A program made the translations under genes and the position numbers. DNA of 64,000 nt, from assembly GCA_014595895.1 (NCBI GenBank), contig JABUKB010000005.1, positions 62,001-126,000 of the forward strand. The letters are read 5' to 3'. Each line of letters opens with the position of its first letter. The stretch's first letter is position 1. Shown here piece after piece: positions 25,396 to 35,555 of this stretch. Under the pieces are notes generated by a model. The model made no database searches and had not been told where the DNA came from. It worked only from the letters and a program-made list of their open reading frames with translations. Origin of the DNA: Lysinibacillus odysseyi. GTDB taxonomy: Bacteria > Bacillota > Bacilli > Bacillales_A > Planococcaceae.

Positions 25396-26796
25396 ATGTA
25401 CGATTATCATAATGCCCAATTAGATGTAGCAAAAGAATTGTTTTCGAAAACACTATTTGATTCTGCCATTTCATTATTAGAGCCAGAAATTGAGTATTTG
25501 GAGCAAACACAAGACTACAACCTATTAAGCGAATATCTGAAAGTTATCATTTCTTCTTATATAAATAAAAGTGATATCGTATCGATAGAACCGTTACTCG
25601 AAAAATTAAACAATGCCCTTCTTGCCAGCAGTCACCCATCACTTAAAGTCAATTACCCCTATCATGTTGGGTACTTTTTCATGTTAAGCGGGGATACGGA
25701 TCAGGCAATTGAGATGCTAGAAAAAGCACTGATTTACATTAACAGCAATGTAAAACATCCTGTATATATGGATATTTGCATCTCCCTTTGTTACTGGTAT
25801 ACTATTCAAAATAAACTAGATAGAGCAATTTATTATCGAGATAAAATACAGCATTTAATTCCGCCGCTTAAACATGCTTCTCCACAAATATACAGCTATT
25901 TTCTGAATGTCTCAGCCAGATGTTTTCTTATGCAAAATAATTTTGCAGCTGCCTATGATACCTTAATGAAAATCTGGCAACACCCTGTACTCATAAAGGA
26001 TAAGAAAACATTTATGATTACCTCTTTTCAACTGGGCGAATATTATGCGCAAATGAATGAACCCCAGTTAGCTGATGAGTTTTTCCAAAAGAGCTGGACG
26101 GCGGCTGAAGGAATGAACAATCTGTTGTTTATCAATTTTGCCCTTACTCATATTATTGCGGGATATGAAAAAATTGGCGATTTTGAAAAGGCTTTAGCAT
26201 TTTCAAAAATTAAAACAGCCAATTTAGAATCAAAGACCCTACTCCAGCAACAGGAAAGACTGCACCTATTTGCATTGCAGGCAAAGCTGGATGCTTTACA
26301 ATTACGGGCTTATAAAGATAAGCTCACACAGCTCTATAACCGTCATTACTTTGAAGAGACGCTAGAAGATTGGTTACGTTTCGCCCGGGATCACCACACG
26401 CCGATTTGCTGCGCTTTATTCGACTTAGATGATTTTAAAGAAAAAAATGATCGCTATGGTCATTTAGCAGGAGATTATGTATTAAGGACGATTGGAAAGA
26501 TTGTAAAAAAGTACGAGGTCCCCTACGAACTCTTTGCAGCCCGCTATGGTGGAGATGAGTTCATCATCATCGGCAAAAACAAAGAGAAATTCCAACATAC
26601 CATCGAACAGATTTTCAAGAAAATCCAAACACTTGAAATACCATATGGGGACGATGTCATTACATGTAGTATCAGTTTAGGAGCAGTGCTGCTAGATAAT
26701 GTGGACACCTTTACCATTGCCGATATTATCCATAAGGCAGATGAACAGCTATACAGCGTGAAGAAATCGGGGAAAAATGCATTAAAAGTAATTTAA
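25396..26796 (+). CDS. TPR-GGDEF diguanylate cyclase, cytoplasmic
   Basis: A 466-aa soluble protein. Residues 1 to about 290 are tetratricopeptide-like helices; from about 305 to the end is a GGDEF domain that makes cyclic-di-GMP. The active-site motif is intact as GGDEF at residues 385-389. The RXXD inhibitory site usually five residues before it is absent (PYEL there). No membrane or receiver domain is seen, so the TPR part is the probable sensor. AAGGAGG lies before ATG at 25396. Confidence 0.9.
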   Translation: MYDYHNAQLDVAKELFSKTLFDSAISLLEPEIEYLEQTQDYNLLSEYLKVIISSYINKSDIVSIEPLLEKLNNALLASSHPSLKVNYPYHVGYFFMLSGDTDQAIEMLEKALIYINSNVKHPVYMDICISLCYWYTIQNKLDRAIYYRDKIQHLIPPLKHASPQIYSYFLNVSARCFLMQNNFAAAYDTLMKIWQHPVLIKDKKTFMITSFQLGEYYAQMNEPQLADEFFQKSWTAAEGMNNLLFINFALTHIIAGYEKIGDFEKALAFSKIKTANLESKTLLQQQERLHLFALQAKLDALQLRAYKDKLTQLYNRHYFEETLEDWLRFARDHHTPICCALFDLDDFKEKNDRYGHLAGDYVLRTIGKIVKKYEVPYELFAARYGGDEFIIIGKNKEKFQHTIEQIFKKIQTLEIPYGDDVITCSISLGAVLLDNVDTFTIADIIHKADEQLYSVKKSGKNALKVI

Positions 26797-26823
26797 AAAG
26801 TTGCCTCAGCTCGGGGCAACTTT
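26797..26823. terminator. Bidirectional terminator overlapping the AraC gene end
   Basis: AAAGTTGCC pairs with GGCAACTTT; the AraC stop codon (26806-26808) sits in the loop, and both convergent genes end at it. Confidence 0.8.
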
Positions 26824-27633
26824 ATTTGTCATTTGATCGGAAAAGGATTCTCTGTATGCGGTAGGAGATAAACCCGTCCGCTTTTTAAACATGCGGCTAA
26901 AATATAAATTATCCTCAATCCCTACTAACTCTGCTACCTTCATGACAGGATACTCTCGCCGTCTTAAAAGTTCTTTTGACTTTCGAATCCGGTACTCTGT
27001 TAAGTAGTTAAGAGGGCTCATCCCTGTATGCCGCTTAAAAAGATAAGCTAGCTGACGACGATCTATATGGAAATATTCAGCAATTTGCATAACGGAAAGC
27101 GGCATTTGGTAGCGCTGATGCATATAATCCAATACCTCCTCCATATTAACCGCTGTCTGTGTGCATTGGGACATGCCTTCTACGACTTTCCCTAGTAACT
27201 CATAAAAGAGCACTTGGCATTTAAGAGCTGCCATACTGGCAGGCTGATCTGCACATTGCTTTAGTTTTTCCGCTATCGACGCTATTATACTACCGTTCTC
27301 AATATCTACTTTAAAATGTTTATTTATACTGTATTCGCCTTTATAGGCATCAAAACAGATGTGAGCAATTTGCCCGCCTATTTTCTCGGTATTTTCATAC
27401 TTCCCCTGCATTCCCTTTGCTATATGAATAATTGTTCCAGGTTCAGCTATATAGGATGTTCCTTCCACTGTCAGGTGCAACTTCCCTTCTAATGAAACAA
27501 TAAGCCTAGCGGAATCAAAGCTATAATAGGTTTCCTTATTTTCCTTCATATTTTGTGGCATTTGCTCTATATAAATTTGTTTGTAATGAACCGCAGCATT
27601 TGCAAAATAATTGGCTAAATCTGTGTAATTCAT
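26806..27633 (-). CDS. AraC-family regulator with Fur box in its promoter
   Basis: A 275-aa transcription factor. The N-terminal half is a cupin-like sensing domain; the C-terminal half holds two helix-turn-helix motifs, with the family signature around VGIEDNLYFSRMFKKRTGLS. It is divergent from the MFS gene at 27814, and the perfect Fur site at 27662-27676 lies between them. Iron limitation should raise both; AraC may add control by a siderophore, as in Bacillus Btr. That is inference from arrangement. Confidence 0.85.
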   Translation of the reverse strand: MNYTDLANYFANAAVHYKQIYIEQMPQNMKENKETYYSFDSARLIVSLEGKLHLTVEGTSYIAEPGTIIHIAKGMQGKYENTEKIGGQIAHICFDAYKGEYSINKHFKVDIENGSIIASIAEKLKQCADQPASMAALKCQVLFYELLGKVVEGMSQCTQTAVNMEEVLDYMHQRYQMPLSVMQIAEYFHIDRRQLAYLFKRHTGMSPLNYLTEYRIRKSKELLRRREYPVMKVAELVGIEDNLYFSRMFKKRTGLSPTAYRESFSDQMTNKVAPS

Positions 27634-27661
27634 GCTAAACTTCCTCTCGCCCCATTGTTAT

Positions 27662-27676
27662 TGATAATCATTATCA
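27662..27676. promoter_or_regulatory. Fur box between AraC regulator and MFS transporter
   Basis: Perfect 7-1-7 inverted repeat TGATAAT-C-ATTATCA. A partial second copy (TGAATGATTATCA) is near 27703-27716. It lies 29 bases from the AraC start and 138 from the MFS start. Confidence 0.88.
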
Positions 27677-27813
27677 ATATCGTACCAAAAGTTTTTTCCT
27701 TTGTGAATGATTATCAGAAAAAATATTCTTCTTTTCTAATCAATCTATTTAAAGACTAAAACTAGTGAATTAATTTTTAGAATGTTATGATTATTTAACA
27801 AGGGGGAGTGACA

Positions 27814-28989
27814 ATGAATCGACAGCATATTGGCGCTTTAATAGGAGGCATATTATTACTCATAATAGCAATGGGTATCGGGCGATTTGCCTTTACACCG
27901 ATGCTTCCATTTATGAGAGAAGATGAAGGGTTAACATTCCAAGCAGGTGGCTGGCTAGCATCGAGTAATTATATCGGCTATTTTATGGGGGCGCTAGGGG
28001 CCGGCTTTATTTCCAAACATAAAAAACACTTTTTATTAGTAAATGTGTTATTGTGTGTTTCTTCTATTGTTATTATGGGATTAACTCATATATATGGTAT
28101 CTGGTTTGTTTTGCGCTTTGTATCTGGTTTAACGGGCGGCTTTATATTTGTACTGACATTAAGTATTATGATGGATTATTTAGCATCGCAAAATTTATCG
28201 AAATGGTCTGGTTATGTACTGAGTGGCATCGGGATTGGGATTGCCATTTCTGGACTTTTTGTTCCTTATTTAGAAGCACGTGTACAATGGGAAGGAACAT
28301 GGATCGGGTTAGGGATTCTATCCTTACTATTATTTCTAACAACAATGGTATTATGGCGGAAAGTGGTTATTCACAATACCGAGCGTGCAGAAAAAAAAGA
28401 AGGTACGAATATATGGCGAGGCATGATGCCCTGGCTTGTTTTAGCATATGGATTAGAAGGTTTCGGATATATTATTACGGGTACATTTATTGTAGATATT
28501 GTTTATAATATCGATAATTTACGTCCATTTGCTGGCTATACATGGGTAATTGTAGGACTAGCTGCTATTCCTGCTGCACCTGTTTGGATGGCTATTATGG
28601 CACGCTTAAAGCCTATTCGTACCTTGTTTTTAGCGTATCTTTTACAAGTGTTTGGCATCGTTCTACCCGCTTTGTCACCGACTGTTGGCAGTGTACTCGT
28701 GTGTGCTCTGCTATATGGTTTTACCTTTGTCGGTATTGTCTCCGTTTCAACAGCATACGGACGCCAATTATACCCGCGCCAAAGCGGAATTATCGTTTCT
28801 ATGCTGACTACTTTTTATGCTCTAGGACAAATCATTGGCCCTATTTTTGCTAGTAAATTAGAGCTGTACTTCCAATCGTATAAAGCGCCCCTTCTATTGG
28901 CTGGTGGCTCTGTGCTGTTTGGTTTTGTTATTTTGGCAGCCGGGCATTGGTTGTTTAACCGTACACAAAAACCTGTTACAATGTCATAA
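27814..28989 (+). CDS. YbfB/YjiJ-family MFS transporter
   Basis: A 391-aa permease with 12 hydrophobic helices. The opening IAMGIGRFAFTPMLPFM is typical of the YbfB/YjiJ family. The substrate is unknown; the Fur box and AraC neighbour suggest a link to iron, for example siderophore export. ATG at 27814 is preferred to the GTG at 27808 that overlaps the AGGGGGAG ribosome site. Confidence 0.85.
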   Translation: MNRQHIGALIGGILLLIIAMGIGRFAFTPMLPFMREDEGLTFQAGGWLASSNYIGYFMGALGAGFISKHKKHFLLVNVLLCVSSIVIMGLTHIYGIWFVLRFVSGLTGGFIFVLTLSIMMDYLASQNLSKWSGYVLSGIGIGIAISGLFVPYLEARVQWEGTWIGLGILSLLLFLTTMVLWRKVVIHNTERAEKKEGTNIWRGMMPWLVLAYGLEGFGYIITGTFIVDIVYNIDNLRPFAGYTWVIVGLAAIPAAPVWMAIMARLKPIRTLFLAYLLQVFGIVLPALSPTVGSVLVCALLYGFTFVGIVSVSTAYGRQLYPRQSGIIVSMLTTFYALGQIIGPIFASKLELYFQSYKAPLLLAGGSVLFGFVILAAGHWLFNRTQKPVTMS

Positions 28990-29023
28990 CATCCATTTCC
29001 AAAAGTAAGGGAGACTCTATGAG

Positions 29024-29575
29024 ATGAAAACAGTCTATGTAACAGGTTATCGAGCACATGAACTTGGGATTTTCAATGAACAGCATGACGGTATTGCTGT
29101 TATAAAAAAAGCGCTATACGATCAGCTTTATACATTTTGTGATAATGGTTTAGAATGGGTTGTCATTAGCGGACAGTATGGTGTAGAGCTGTGGGCTGGT
29201 GAAGTTGTTTTTGAATTACAACAGCACTTCCCTCACCTCAAGCTATCCGTCATTACTCCATTTTTAGAGCAAGAAAAAAATTGGAATGAACAAAAACAGA
29301 CAAAGTATAAGCAGATACTCTCCCAAGCCGATTTTGTGACAAGTACAACAAAGCGTCCATATGAAGCACCATGGCAGTTTATCGAAAAAGATAAGTTCAT
29401 TATTCAAAATACAGATGGCATGCTCCTCGTCTATGATGAAGATCAAGTAGGTTCTCCCCAGTATGTATTAAAACTAGTCCAGCAACTTTCTACAGAACAA
29501 CATTATATAGTACATCGGATCAATGCCTATGATTTGCAATTGGTCGCAGAGGAAATGCAGCAAAAAGAGTGGTAA
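29024..29575 (+). CDS. ypsA: YpsA/DUF1273 SLOG-like protein
   Basis: A 183-aa protein with the nucleotide-binding SLOG fold: opening VYVTGYRAHELGIF and the central VVISGQYGVELWAGEV. YpsA in Bacillus and Staphylococcus affects cell division, probably by binding a nucleotide-like ligand; its biochemical function is not settled. It starts 34 bases after the MFS gene, GGGAGAC upstream. It may be read together with that gene. Confidence 0.85.
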   Translation: MKTVYVTGYRAHELGIFNEQHDGIAVIKKALYDQLYTFCDNGLEWVVISGQYGVELWAGEVVFELQQHFPHLKLSVITPFLEQEKNWNEQKQTKYKQILSQADFVTSTTKRPYEAPWQFIEKDKFIIQNTDGMLLVYDEDQVGSPQYVLKLVQQLSTEQHYIVHRINAYDLQLVAEEMQQKEW

Positions 29576-29693
29576 AAACTTCATTTTATAGAATATTTTA
29601 TAATTTCAGATATTTTAGATGCTTCTCTTTTAATTTCTTGCTATAATAAAATCAGGGGAAATGCATTTTCCGTATTTGAAAGGAGAAATGTGA

Positions 29694-30005
29694 ATGAACA
29701 CAATTAAAATGATTATCGAAGACAAACCAATCCACATCCCACACCACACATATAGTCGTGAATGCTGCTATACACGCGGTGTCCACATTCCAATAGAAGA
29801 TTTCAAAAAAATCGTCAATAACATGTGCCCAGATACAAAAACGTATTTTGAATTCCATAATGTGGCTGGAAAAATTGAACGCGGTGAATATTTCAATGGG
29901 CATGCGGGTCTAGGACGTCATATCGCAAATTATTATAAACAGAAGAAAGGTGCCGATGTAAAAGGCGTAAACGATGGACGTGATTTCTACGTGAAGGTCG
30001 TTTAA
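29694..30005 (+). CDS. Hypothetical protein, 103 aa
   Basis: No family recognised. AAAGGAG precedes the ATG. The sequence has many histidines and two adjacent cysteines near residues 24-25 (SRECCYTRG), and a basic C-terminal half. No signal peptide or membrane helix. It has its own terminator and no operon partner. Confidence 0.6.
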   Translation: MNTIKMIIEDKPIHIPHHTYSRECCYTRGVHIPIEDFKKIVNNMCPDTKTYFEFHNVAGKIERGEYFNGHAGLGRHIANYYKQKKGADVKGVNDGRDFYVKVV

Positions 30006-30030
30006 GGACAATACATTGATACAACAGTAA

Positions 30031-30075
30031 AACACCATTATCATTGCTGACCGAAAGCAGTTGATAATGGTGTTA
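30031..30075 (+). terminator. Terminator after the 103-aa gene
   Basis: A 13-bp stem (30031-30043 with 30062-30074) with an inner TGCT/AGCA helix; only a short T-rich tail. Confidence 0.75.
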
Positions 30076-30114
30076 TTTATGTTATATATAAAAGGACGGA
30101 CTGTTTATGTATGA

Positions 30115-30163
30115 AAAAACACTAAAGGCGCTACTCGTATTTCTTGGACTGAGTAGCGCCTTT
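30115..30163 (-). terminator. Terminator after the 63-aa gene
   Basis: A perfect 13-bp stem (30124-30136 with 30151-30163), then AGTGTTTTTTC on the minus strand. Confidence 0.85.
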
Positions 30164-30209
30164 AATCAAATGTGTCTAAATCATCGTACAATTCAATTGT
30201 TTGTTTCAA

Positions 30210-30401
30210 TTATTGTGCCTCCTGTAAGATCGTCTTATTGTTCTCAAGAAGCTGAATCATCGTCTGAAGAATCTTTTCCTCCATTCTTGCTGATGAATTA
30301 ACCTCTTTTGAAATAATGCGTTTTAAATCTAAAATCGTCTGAACTTCGAGCATGTGCTTATTTGCTAATTCAAAAGCCTGCTCTAACTGACCGGTCACCA
30401 T
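30210..30401 (-). CDS. Small helical hypothetical protein, 63 aa
   Basis: A 63-aa, charged, probably all-helical product (KHMLEVQTILDLKRIISKEV in the middle). AAAGGA lies nine bases before ATG at 30401, and a strong terminator follows. The plus-strand frame overlapping it (30107-30301) has no support. No family recognised. The gap from 30402 to 30802 upstream is AT-rich, with no other gene or motif that I can name. Confidence 0.6.
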   Translation of the reverse strand: MVTGQLEQAFELANKHMLEVQTILDLKRIISKEVNSSARMEEKILQTMIQLLENNKTILQEAQ

Positions 30402-30802
30402 AGCAACACGTCCTTTCTTTTGGTATTACTTCTATTATAACAAAGTATGTGATCATTGTTCACCAAATATCACGTTTATTTACTAAATTTTTTTACATTT
30501 TAAATAAAATTTACGATTGGTATTGTATTTTAAAATAAACAGAATTTGGATTTTTAAAAATTTAAGAAATAAACTGGTCTGCTTATAGCAGGAGTCTTGG
30601 GATGCAGAGCTTGTCCTAATAATCTCTCGGGTGCTTATATGAAGATGTCTCAACACTAGAGGATAATTTTCTGCTTTTAAAATTTGCTAGTGCTATAGCG
30701 AGAATCAAAATCATATGCAATACTTTTCCTGTAATATTCCATATGTTTCAAGAGGAAGTTTTATTCTAGATTAAACATGCTCTTGAGTAGCTCTCTTAAG
30801 CC

Positions 30803-30847
30803 AAAAACCACCTACTTATACAAATCACATTGTATAAGTAGGTGGTT
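30803..30847 (-). terminator. Terminator of the xpt-pbuX operon
   Basis: A perfect 17-bp stem (30806-30822 with 30831-30847), T-run on the minus strand. Confidence 0.92.
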
Positions 30848-30850
30848 ACA

Positions 30851-32124
30851 TTAATTATATGCCTTCTTCTTCCCAACCATGTTAAATAAAATATTTAACA
30901 CAATCGCGGCTAAAGAACCTGTCACGATACCATTTGATAGTAAATTGCCGATTGTTTGCGGTAGCTCTACAAAGATACCCGGCACAACGGAAACACCAAC
31001 CCCAAGACCAATAGCACATGCAACGATTAATGCATTCTCCACTGATTTGGCAATTTCAGCTGCCAACATCGTCATCCCTTGCGTAATAACAAGACCAAAC
31101 ATAGCTACCATCGCTGCACCAAGTACTGGTGTTGGGACGACTTGTGTGATTGCTGCAAGTTTTGGCAAGAAACCTAAGACAATCAGTAAAATACCTGTTA
31201 CAAAAATTACGTTACGTTCTTTTACGCCTGTCATTTTCACAAGTCCTACATTCTGCGAATATGTTGTGTACGGGAAGGCATTGAAAATACCCCCAATGAC
31301 AGAAGCTAGACCTTCTGCGCGGTAACCTTTTGCTAAATCCTTTGAGTTGATTGGCTTTTTGCAAATGTCACTTAACGCGTAGTAAACCCCTGTTGATTCT
31401 ACTAATGAAACCATTGCAATCAGCGTCATGACAACGATGGATTCTAGATGGAACTCCGGCATACCGAAGTAGAACGGCTGCACCATATGGAACCAATCGG
31501 CCTTCGCTACCGGATCGAAATTCACCACACCCATTAATAGCCCTACGATAGAGCCGACTACCATTCCAATCAAAATGGCGATGGCACGTAAAAAGCCTGT
31601 AGTAAAGCGGTATATGACAATAATCACAACGAGAGTGATGGCCGCTAAAATTAAGTTCTCACTTGCACCAAACCCCTCAGCCCCTTGACCGCCTGCTACA
31701 TTGTTTAGGGCAGTCGGCAATAAGGAAATACCAATAATCGTCACAACCGAGCCTGTCACAACTGGCGGGAAAAACTTCACGATGTTGCCGAATACACCCG
31801 AAATAACAACAATGATGAAACCAGAGGCAATAATCGCCCCGTAAATAGCGCCAATACTTACTGAGTTACCAATTGTAATAATCGGTGTTAACGCTGTAAA
31901 CGTACAACCTAGCACGACAGGTAAACCAATCCCGATATATTTACCGCGCCACACTTGGAAAATTGTCGCCACCCCGCACATAAATAAATCGATAGCGACT
32001 AAATATGTAATTTGCTCAGTTGTCATGCCTAAACCGCCGCCAATGATAAGCGGCACAAGCACAGCTCCTGTGTACATAGCTAATAAATGTTGAAAGCCCA
32101 ATGTGATTACCTTTGCATTATTCA

Positions 32125-32125
<1 letters not shown>
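30851..32125 (-). CDS. pbuX: Xanthine permease
   Basis: A 424-aa uracil-xanthine permease (NCS2 family) with about 12-14 helices. The Q-E-G-L-type segment MVSLVESTGVYYALSD and the opening LGFQHLLAMYTGAVLVPLI fit PbuX. It imports xanthine for Xpt, whose gene overlaps it by one base (TGATG). The operon is under the guanine riboswitch at 32853-32920. Confidence 0.95.
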
Positions 32126-32745
<620 letters not shown>

Positions 32746-32750
32746 TCACA

Positions 32751-32799
32751 AAAAAACTCGAAAGCCCATTTCCCCTATGAGGAAACAAGTCTTCCGAGT
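32751..32799 (-). terminator. Riboswitch-controlled terminator of xpt-pbuX
   Basis: ACTCGGAAGAC at the 5' side pairs with the GGGCTTTCGAGT side, followed by seven T residues on the minus strand; the off-state hairpin of the guanine riboswitch. Confidence 0.85.
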
Positions 32800-32852
32800 A
32801 TATATCAAAAGATTACAAAAGAATGCTAGGCATTTTTCTGCAGCACTTGTCC

Positions 32853-32920
32853 CTCATAGTCGACTTTTTTACGGTAAGTCGGTAGAAACTCGCGAGCCAT
32901 ATTCCCGCTATTATATGAGT
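32853..32920 (-). promoter_or_regulatory. Guanine riboswitch (purine aptamer)
   Basis: On the minus strand: CTCATATAAT opens P1, TATGG and GTTTCTACCG follow, and GACTATGAG closes P1. The conserved core is CATATAAT, GTTTCTACC, CCGTAAA and GACTATGAG. The specificity base in GACTAT is C, so the ligand is guanine or hypoxanthine, not adenine. This fits the xpt-pbuX location. Confidence 0.95.
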
Positions 32921-33060
32921 AAAGTCATTATAAAATTTATAGAATGTCACAATTATAATCACCTAACTTTTCAATTGCAACCTCTTATAAATAATAAAAT
33001 GATTTAGATTATTCGGAATTTAGCTCTATAAAATACAAACTACGGAAAGAATGTTCGTTT

Positions 33061-33708
33061 TTAACCTACTATTCCCTTTATTTTCTCTAAAAATGCAACA
33101 AATGTTTTCCCTGATCCATACTGGCTGAGATTGCGGCAGGCTAGTATTTTAATAGGATTTTCATTCAGTTGCAAGCGTGCAAATATACCCACCGCTTCTA
33201 ATTCCTGTACCTTCTCTAGATGCGGAAAATCATCCTGTAATTGTGTGGCGAATTGCTGACGGAACTGCTTTACTGCTTCCGTGCCGTGTAAAATCAGGAT
33301 TTCTGGCTGAAATTCTTGCAGCACATCGCGGAATACATCATACCCTTTTTGAAAATCAGCTGTTTTCTTTTGAGCGGATGCTTCTTTAGCTGAATTGACC
33401 ATCAATGTATTGACGTTTGAAATGACAGTAGGGGCTATTTCATTTACAGCCTCCGCAAAAGTGAGCACACCTTTATTTTCTCGGCTATGCGCTACAAAAT
33501 CATAACGCTCATCATATTCGTAAAAGTTCAATAGCGCTTCTATATAAGATTCATCTATGTTGGCTTTTGGCTGTGCATACGCACCTGCAATTACTACGCG
33601 TGCTTTATACGGGTTGGTCGTTGTTAAAAATGGGCAAAATGTGATTGACCAATCCTCTCCGATAATCCAATCTTCTATTTTACGTTGAAATCCTGCTGAT
33701 ACCCCCAT
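33061..33708 (-). CDS. Hypothetical protein, 215 aa
   Basis: Not firmly recognised. The product has an early VVIAGAYAQPKAN and a central PEILILHGTEAVKQF that loosely recall the uracil-DNA-glycosylase fold, but the catalytic motifs are not clear. It is soluble. AAAGGA is nine bases before ATG at 33708. It has no close operon partner. Confidence 0.6.
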   Translation of the reverse strand: MGVSAGFQRKIEDWIIGEDWSITFCPFLTTTNPYKARVVIAGAYAQPKANIDESYIEALLNFYEYDERYDFVAHSRENKGVLTFAEAVNEIAPTVISNVNTLMVNSAKEASAQKKTADFQKGYDVFRDVLQEFQPEILILHGTEAVKQFRQQFATQLQDDFPHLEKVQELEAVGIFARLQLNENPIKILACRNLSQYGSGKTFVAFLEKIKGIVG

Positions 33709-33769
33709 GTCATCCCGTCCTTTGCTTAAAATAGTGATTTCCTTTCATTATAACATGGTTATGCCAGCA

Positions 33770-33803
33770 GAAAAGAACCCCCGTACCTTACAGATACGAG
33801 GGT
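33770..33803 (-). terminator. Terminator of the lysine permease gene
   Basis: Nine-bp stem (33777-33785 with 33795-33803) with T-rich minus-strand tail. Confidence 0.8.
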
Positions 33804-33808
33804 GAGTT

Positions 33809-35260
33809 TTAATCTAAGTCAGCATCTTTTAGCTTGACGATTTTTGTATTGTGTTTGATTTTATAGCCAAACCATAAAGCCCCAAATAATGGTAAACCGA
33901 TATATGATACAGCTACCCCGTACCAATCAATCTTCCCATCCATAAAGGCCATATAGTTTTGACCTAGTATGACGATTAAGCAAAGGGCAAATGCAAATAA
34001 CGGACCAAACGGATAAAGTGGCGAAACATATGGCAAGTCTTTCAAATCTCGACCTTGCAACACATATGCTTTACGGAAGCGATAGTGACTGATAGCAATC
34101 CCCAGCCAAGCGATAAAGCCTGACATACCCGATGCATTCAATAGCCAAATATACACGACCCCGTCACCGAAGAATGATGCCAAAAAGGCTAAAGAGCCGA
34201 CAGCTAACGTAGCCAATAGTGCATAAACCGGGATACCTCTTGTATTTACCTTCGTGAAAAGCTTCGGTGCTTTTCCGTCTACCGCTAATTGGAATAACAT
34301 ACGACTTGCTGCATATAACCCTGAGTTACCCGCAGATAGCATCGCCGTTAGAATAATAGCATTCATTACAGAAGCTGCAAAAGCAACCCCAAGGTTTTCA
34401 AAGACAAGTGTAAACGGGCTTGTCGCTATATCCTCTGATAGTAAACGCTCATCTGTATAAGGAATCAGTAAGCTAATTGCACCGATAGATAAAATATAAA
34501 ACAGTAAAATACGCCAGAAAATCGAACGTACTGCTTTCGGGATGTTTTTACCTGGATCTTCTGTTTCCCCTGCTGTCACACCTAGCATCTCCGTTCCTTG
34601 GAAAGAGAATCCCGCTGCTAAGAAAATACCAAACATGGCAAAGAATCCCCCGTTGAACGGTGCATCTTCCATGAAGAAGTTTTTAAAGCCAACTGGATCA
34701 TTCCCACCTAATAGACCGAAAATCATCAGGAAGCTGACGATGATAAAGATGATGACTGTCGCTACTTTAATCATGGCAAACCAGTATTCACTTTCTCCGT
34801 AAGCTTTTACTGACAGCATATTAAATGTTAGCACAACCGCAATAAATAAAATTGTCCATGTCACAGAAGAGCTGTCCGGGAACCAGTATTTCATAATCAA
34901 TGATACAGCCGCAATTTCAGCTGCAATCGTAATTGCCCAGTTATACCAGTAGTTCCAACCCAACGCAAAACCTAGTGCTGGATCTACAAATTTTGTTGCA
35001 TACGTACTAAATGAACCAGATGTTGGCATGTAAGCTGCCATTTCGCCGAGACTCGTCATTAAGAAATAAACCATTACCCCGATGATTGCGTACGCCAGTA
35101 AAGCACCACCTGGCCCTGCCTGCGCAATTGCACCGCCTGAGGCTAGGAATAAACCTGTACCGATTGTCCCGCCTAAAGAAATCATCGTAATATGACGACT
35201 TTTTAATTCACGCTTCAGCTTTGGCTTGTTGCCTAACTGATCGATTTTTACTTTACTCAT
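33809..35260 (-). CDS. lysP: Lysine permease (APC family)
   Basis: A 483-aa amino-acid permease with 12 helices; the opening SLGGTIGTGLFLASGGAIAQ (first-helix unwound segment) is typical of the APC family. GAGGAG precedes ATG at 35260; the longer frame into the leader (to 35359) is spurious. The lysine riboswitch upstream makes lysine import the best call. Without it the family alone would only give a basic or neutral amino-acid permease. Confidence 0.92.
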   Translation of the reverse strand: MSKVKIDQLGNKPKLKRELKSRHITMISLGGTIGTGLFLASGGAIAQAGPGGALLAYAIIGVMVYFLMTSLGEMAAYMPTSGSFSTYATKFVDPALGFALGWNYWYNWAITIAAEIAAVSLIMKYWFPDSSSVTWTILFIAVVLTFNMLSVKAYGESEYWFAMIKVATVIIFIIVSFLMIFGLLGGNDPVGFKNFFMEDAPFNGGFFAMFGIFLAAGFSFQGTEMLGVTAGETEDPGKNIPKAVRSIFWRILLFYILSIGAISLLIPYTDERLLSEDIATSPFTLVFENLGVAFAASVMNAIILTAMLSAGNSGLYAASRMLFQLAVDGKAPKLFTKVNTRGIPVYALLATLAVGSLAFLASFFGDGVVYIWLLNASGMSGFIAWLGIAISHYRFRKAYVLQGRDLKDLPYVSPLYPFGPLFAFALCLIVILGQNYMAFMDGKIDWYGVAVSYIGLPLFGALWFGYKIKHNTKIVKLKDADLD

Positions 35261-35329
35261 ATTCAAACTCCTCAATTTTTTTATTGAGTGTATTTTGGAA
35301 ACGAGGCTTGAGCATATTAAACATACAAA

Positions 35330-35357
35330 TAAAAAACCGTCCACTTCATGTGACGGC
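35330..35357 (-). terminator. Riboswitch-controlled terminator of lysP
   Basis: CCGTCCAC (35337-35344) pairs with GTGACGG (35350-35356), then TTTTTT on the minus strand. It lies between aptamer and gene. Confidence 0.85.
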
Positions 35358-35384
35358 ATCCAAAATACCTCATCAACTTGAAAC

Positions 35385-35555
35385 GATAGCTCACCCGCTT
35401 AAATCGCGGCAGTTCTGTCCCTATTCGAGTACAGCCCCAGCATTGCGGTAAAAAGAATCCCACAATACTTCGGCAGCCAATCCTTTCATATAACTTCTGC
35501 GATTCTTTTAATCTCCGTTATATTACTCATAATGGTTGCGACCTCTACCTCATTC
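35385..35555 (-). promoter_or_regulatory. Lysine riboswitch (L-box)
   Basis: On the minus strand the core motifs occur in order: GAGGTAGAGGTCGC, GAAAGG, TGCCGAAG, GGGGCTGTACTCGAA, GGGACAGAACTG, then GTGAGCTATC; GGTAG pairs with CTATC to close P1. The 730-base gap to the Mrr-like gene (35556-35988) is otherwise AT-rich DNA plus the promoter of that gene. Confidence 0.9.

Noticed and set aside
28053-28853. Overlapping long frames inside the MFS gene
   Set aside because: They are out-of-frame shadows of the transporter; they have no start signals or recognisable domains.
30107-30301. 64-codon plus-strand frame
   Set aside because: It crosses a strong terminator hairpin and overlaps the better supported 63-aa minus-strand gene.
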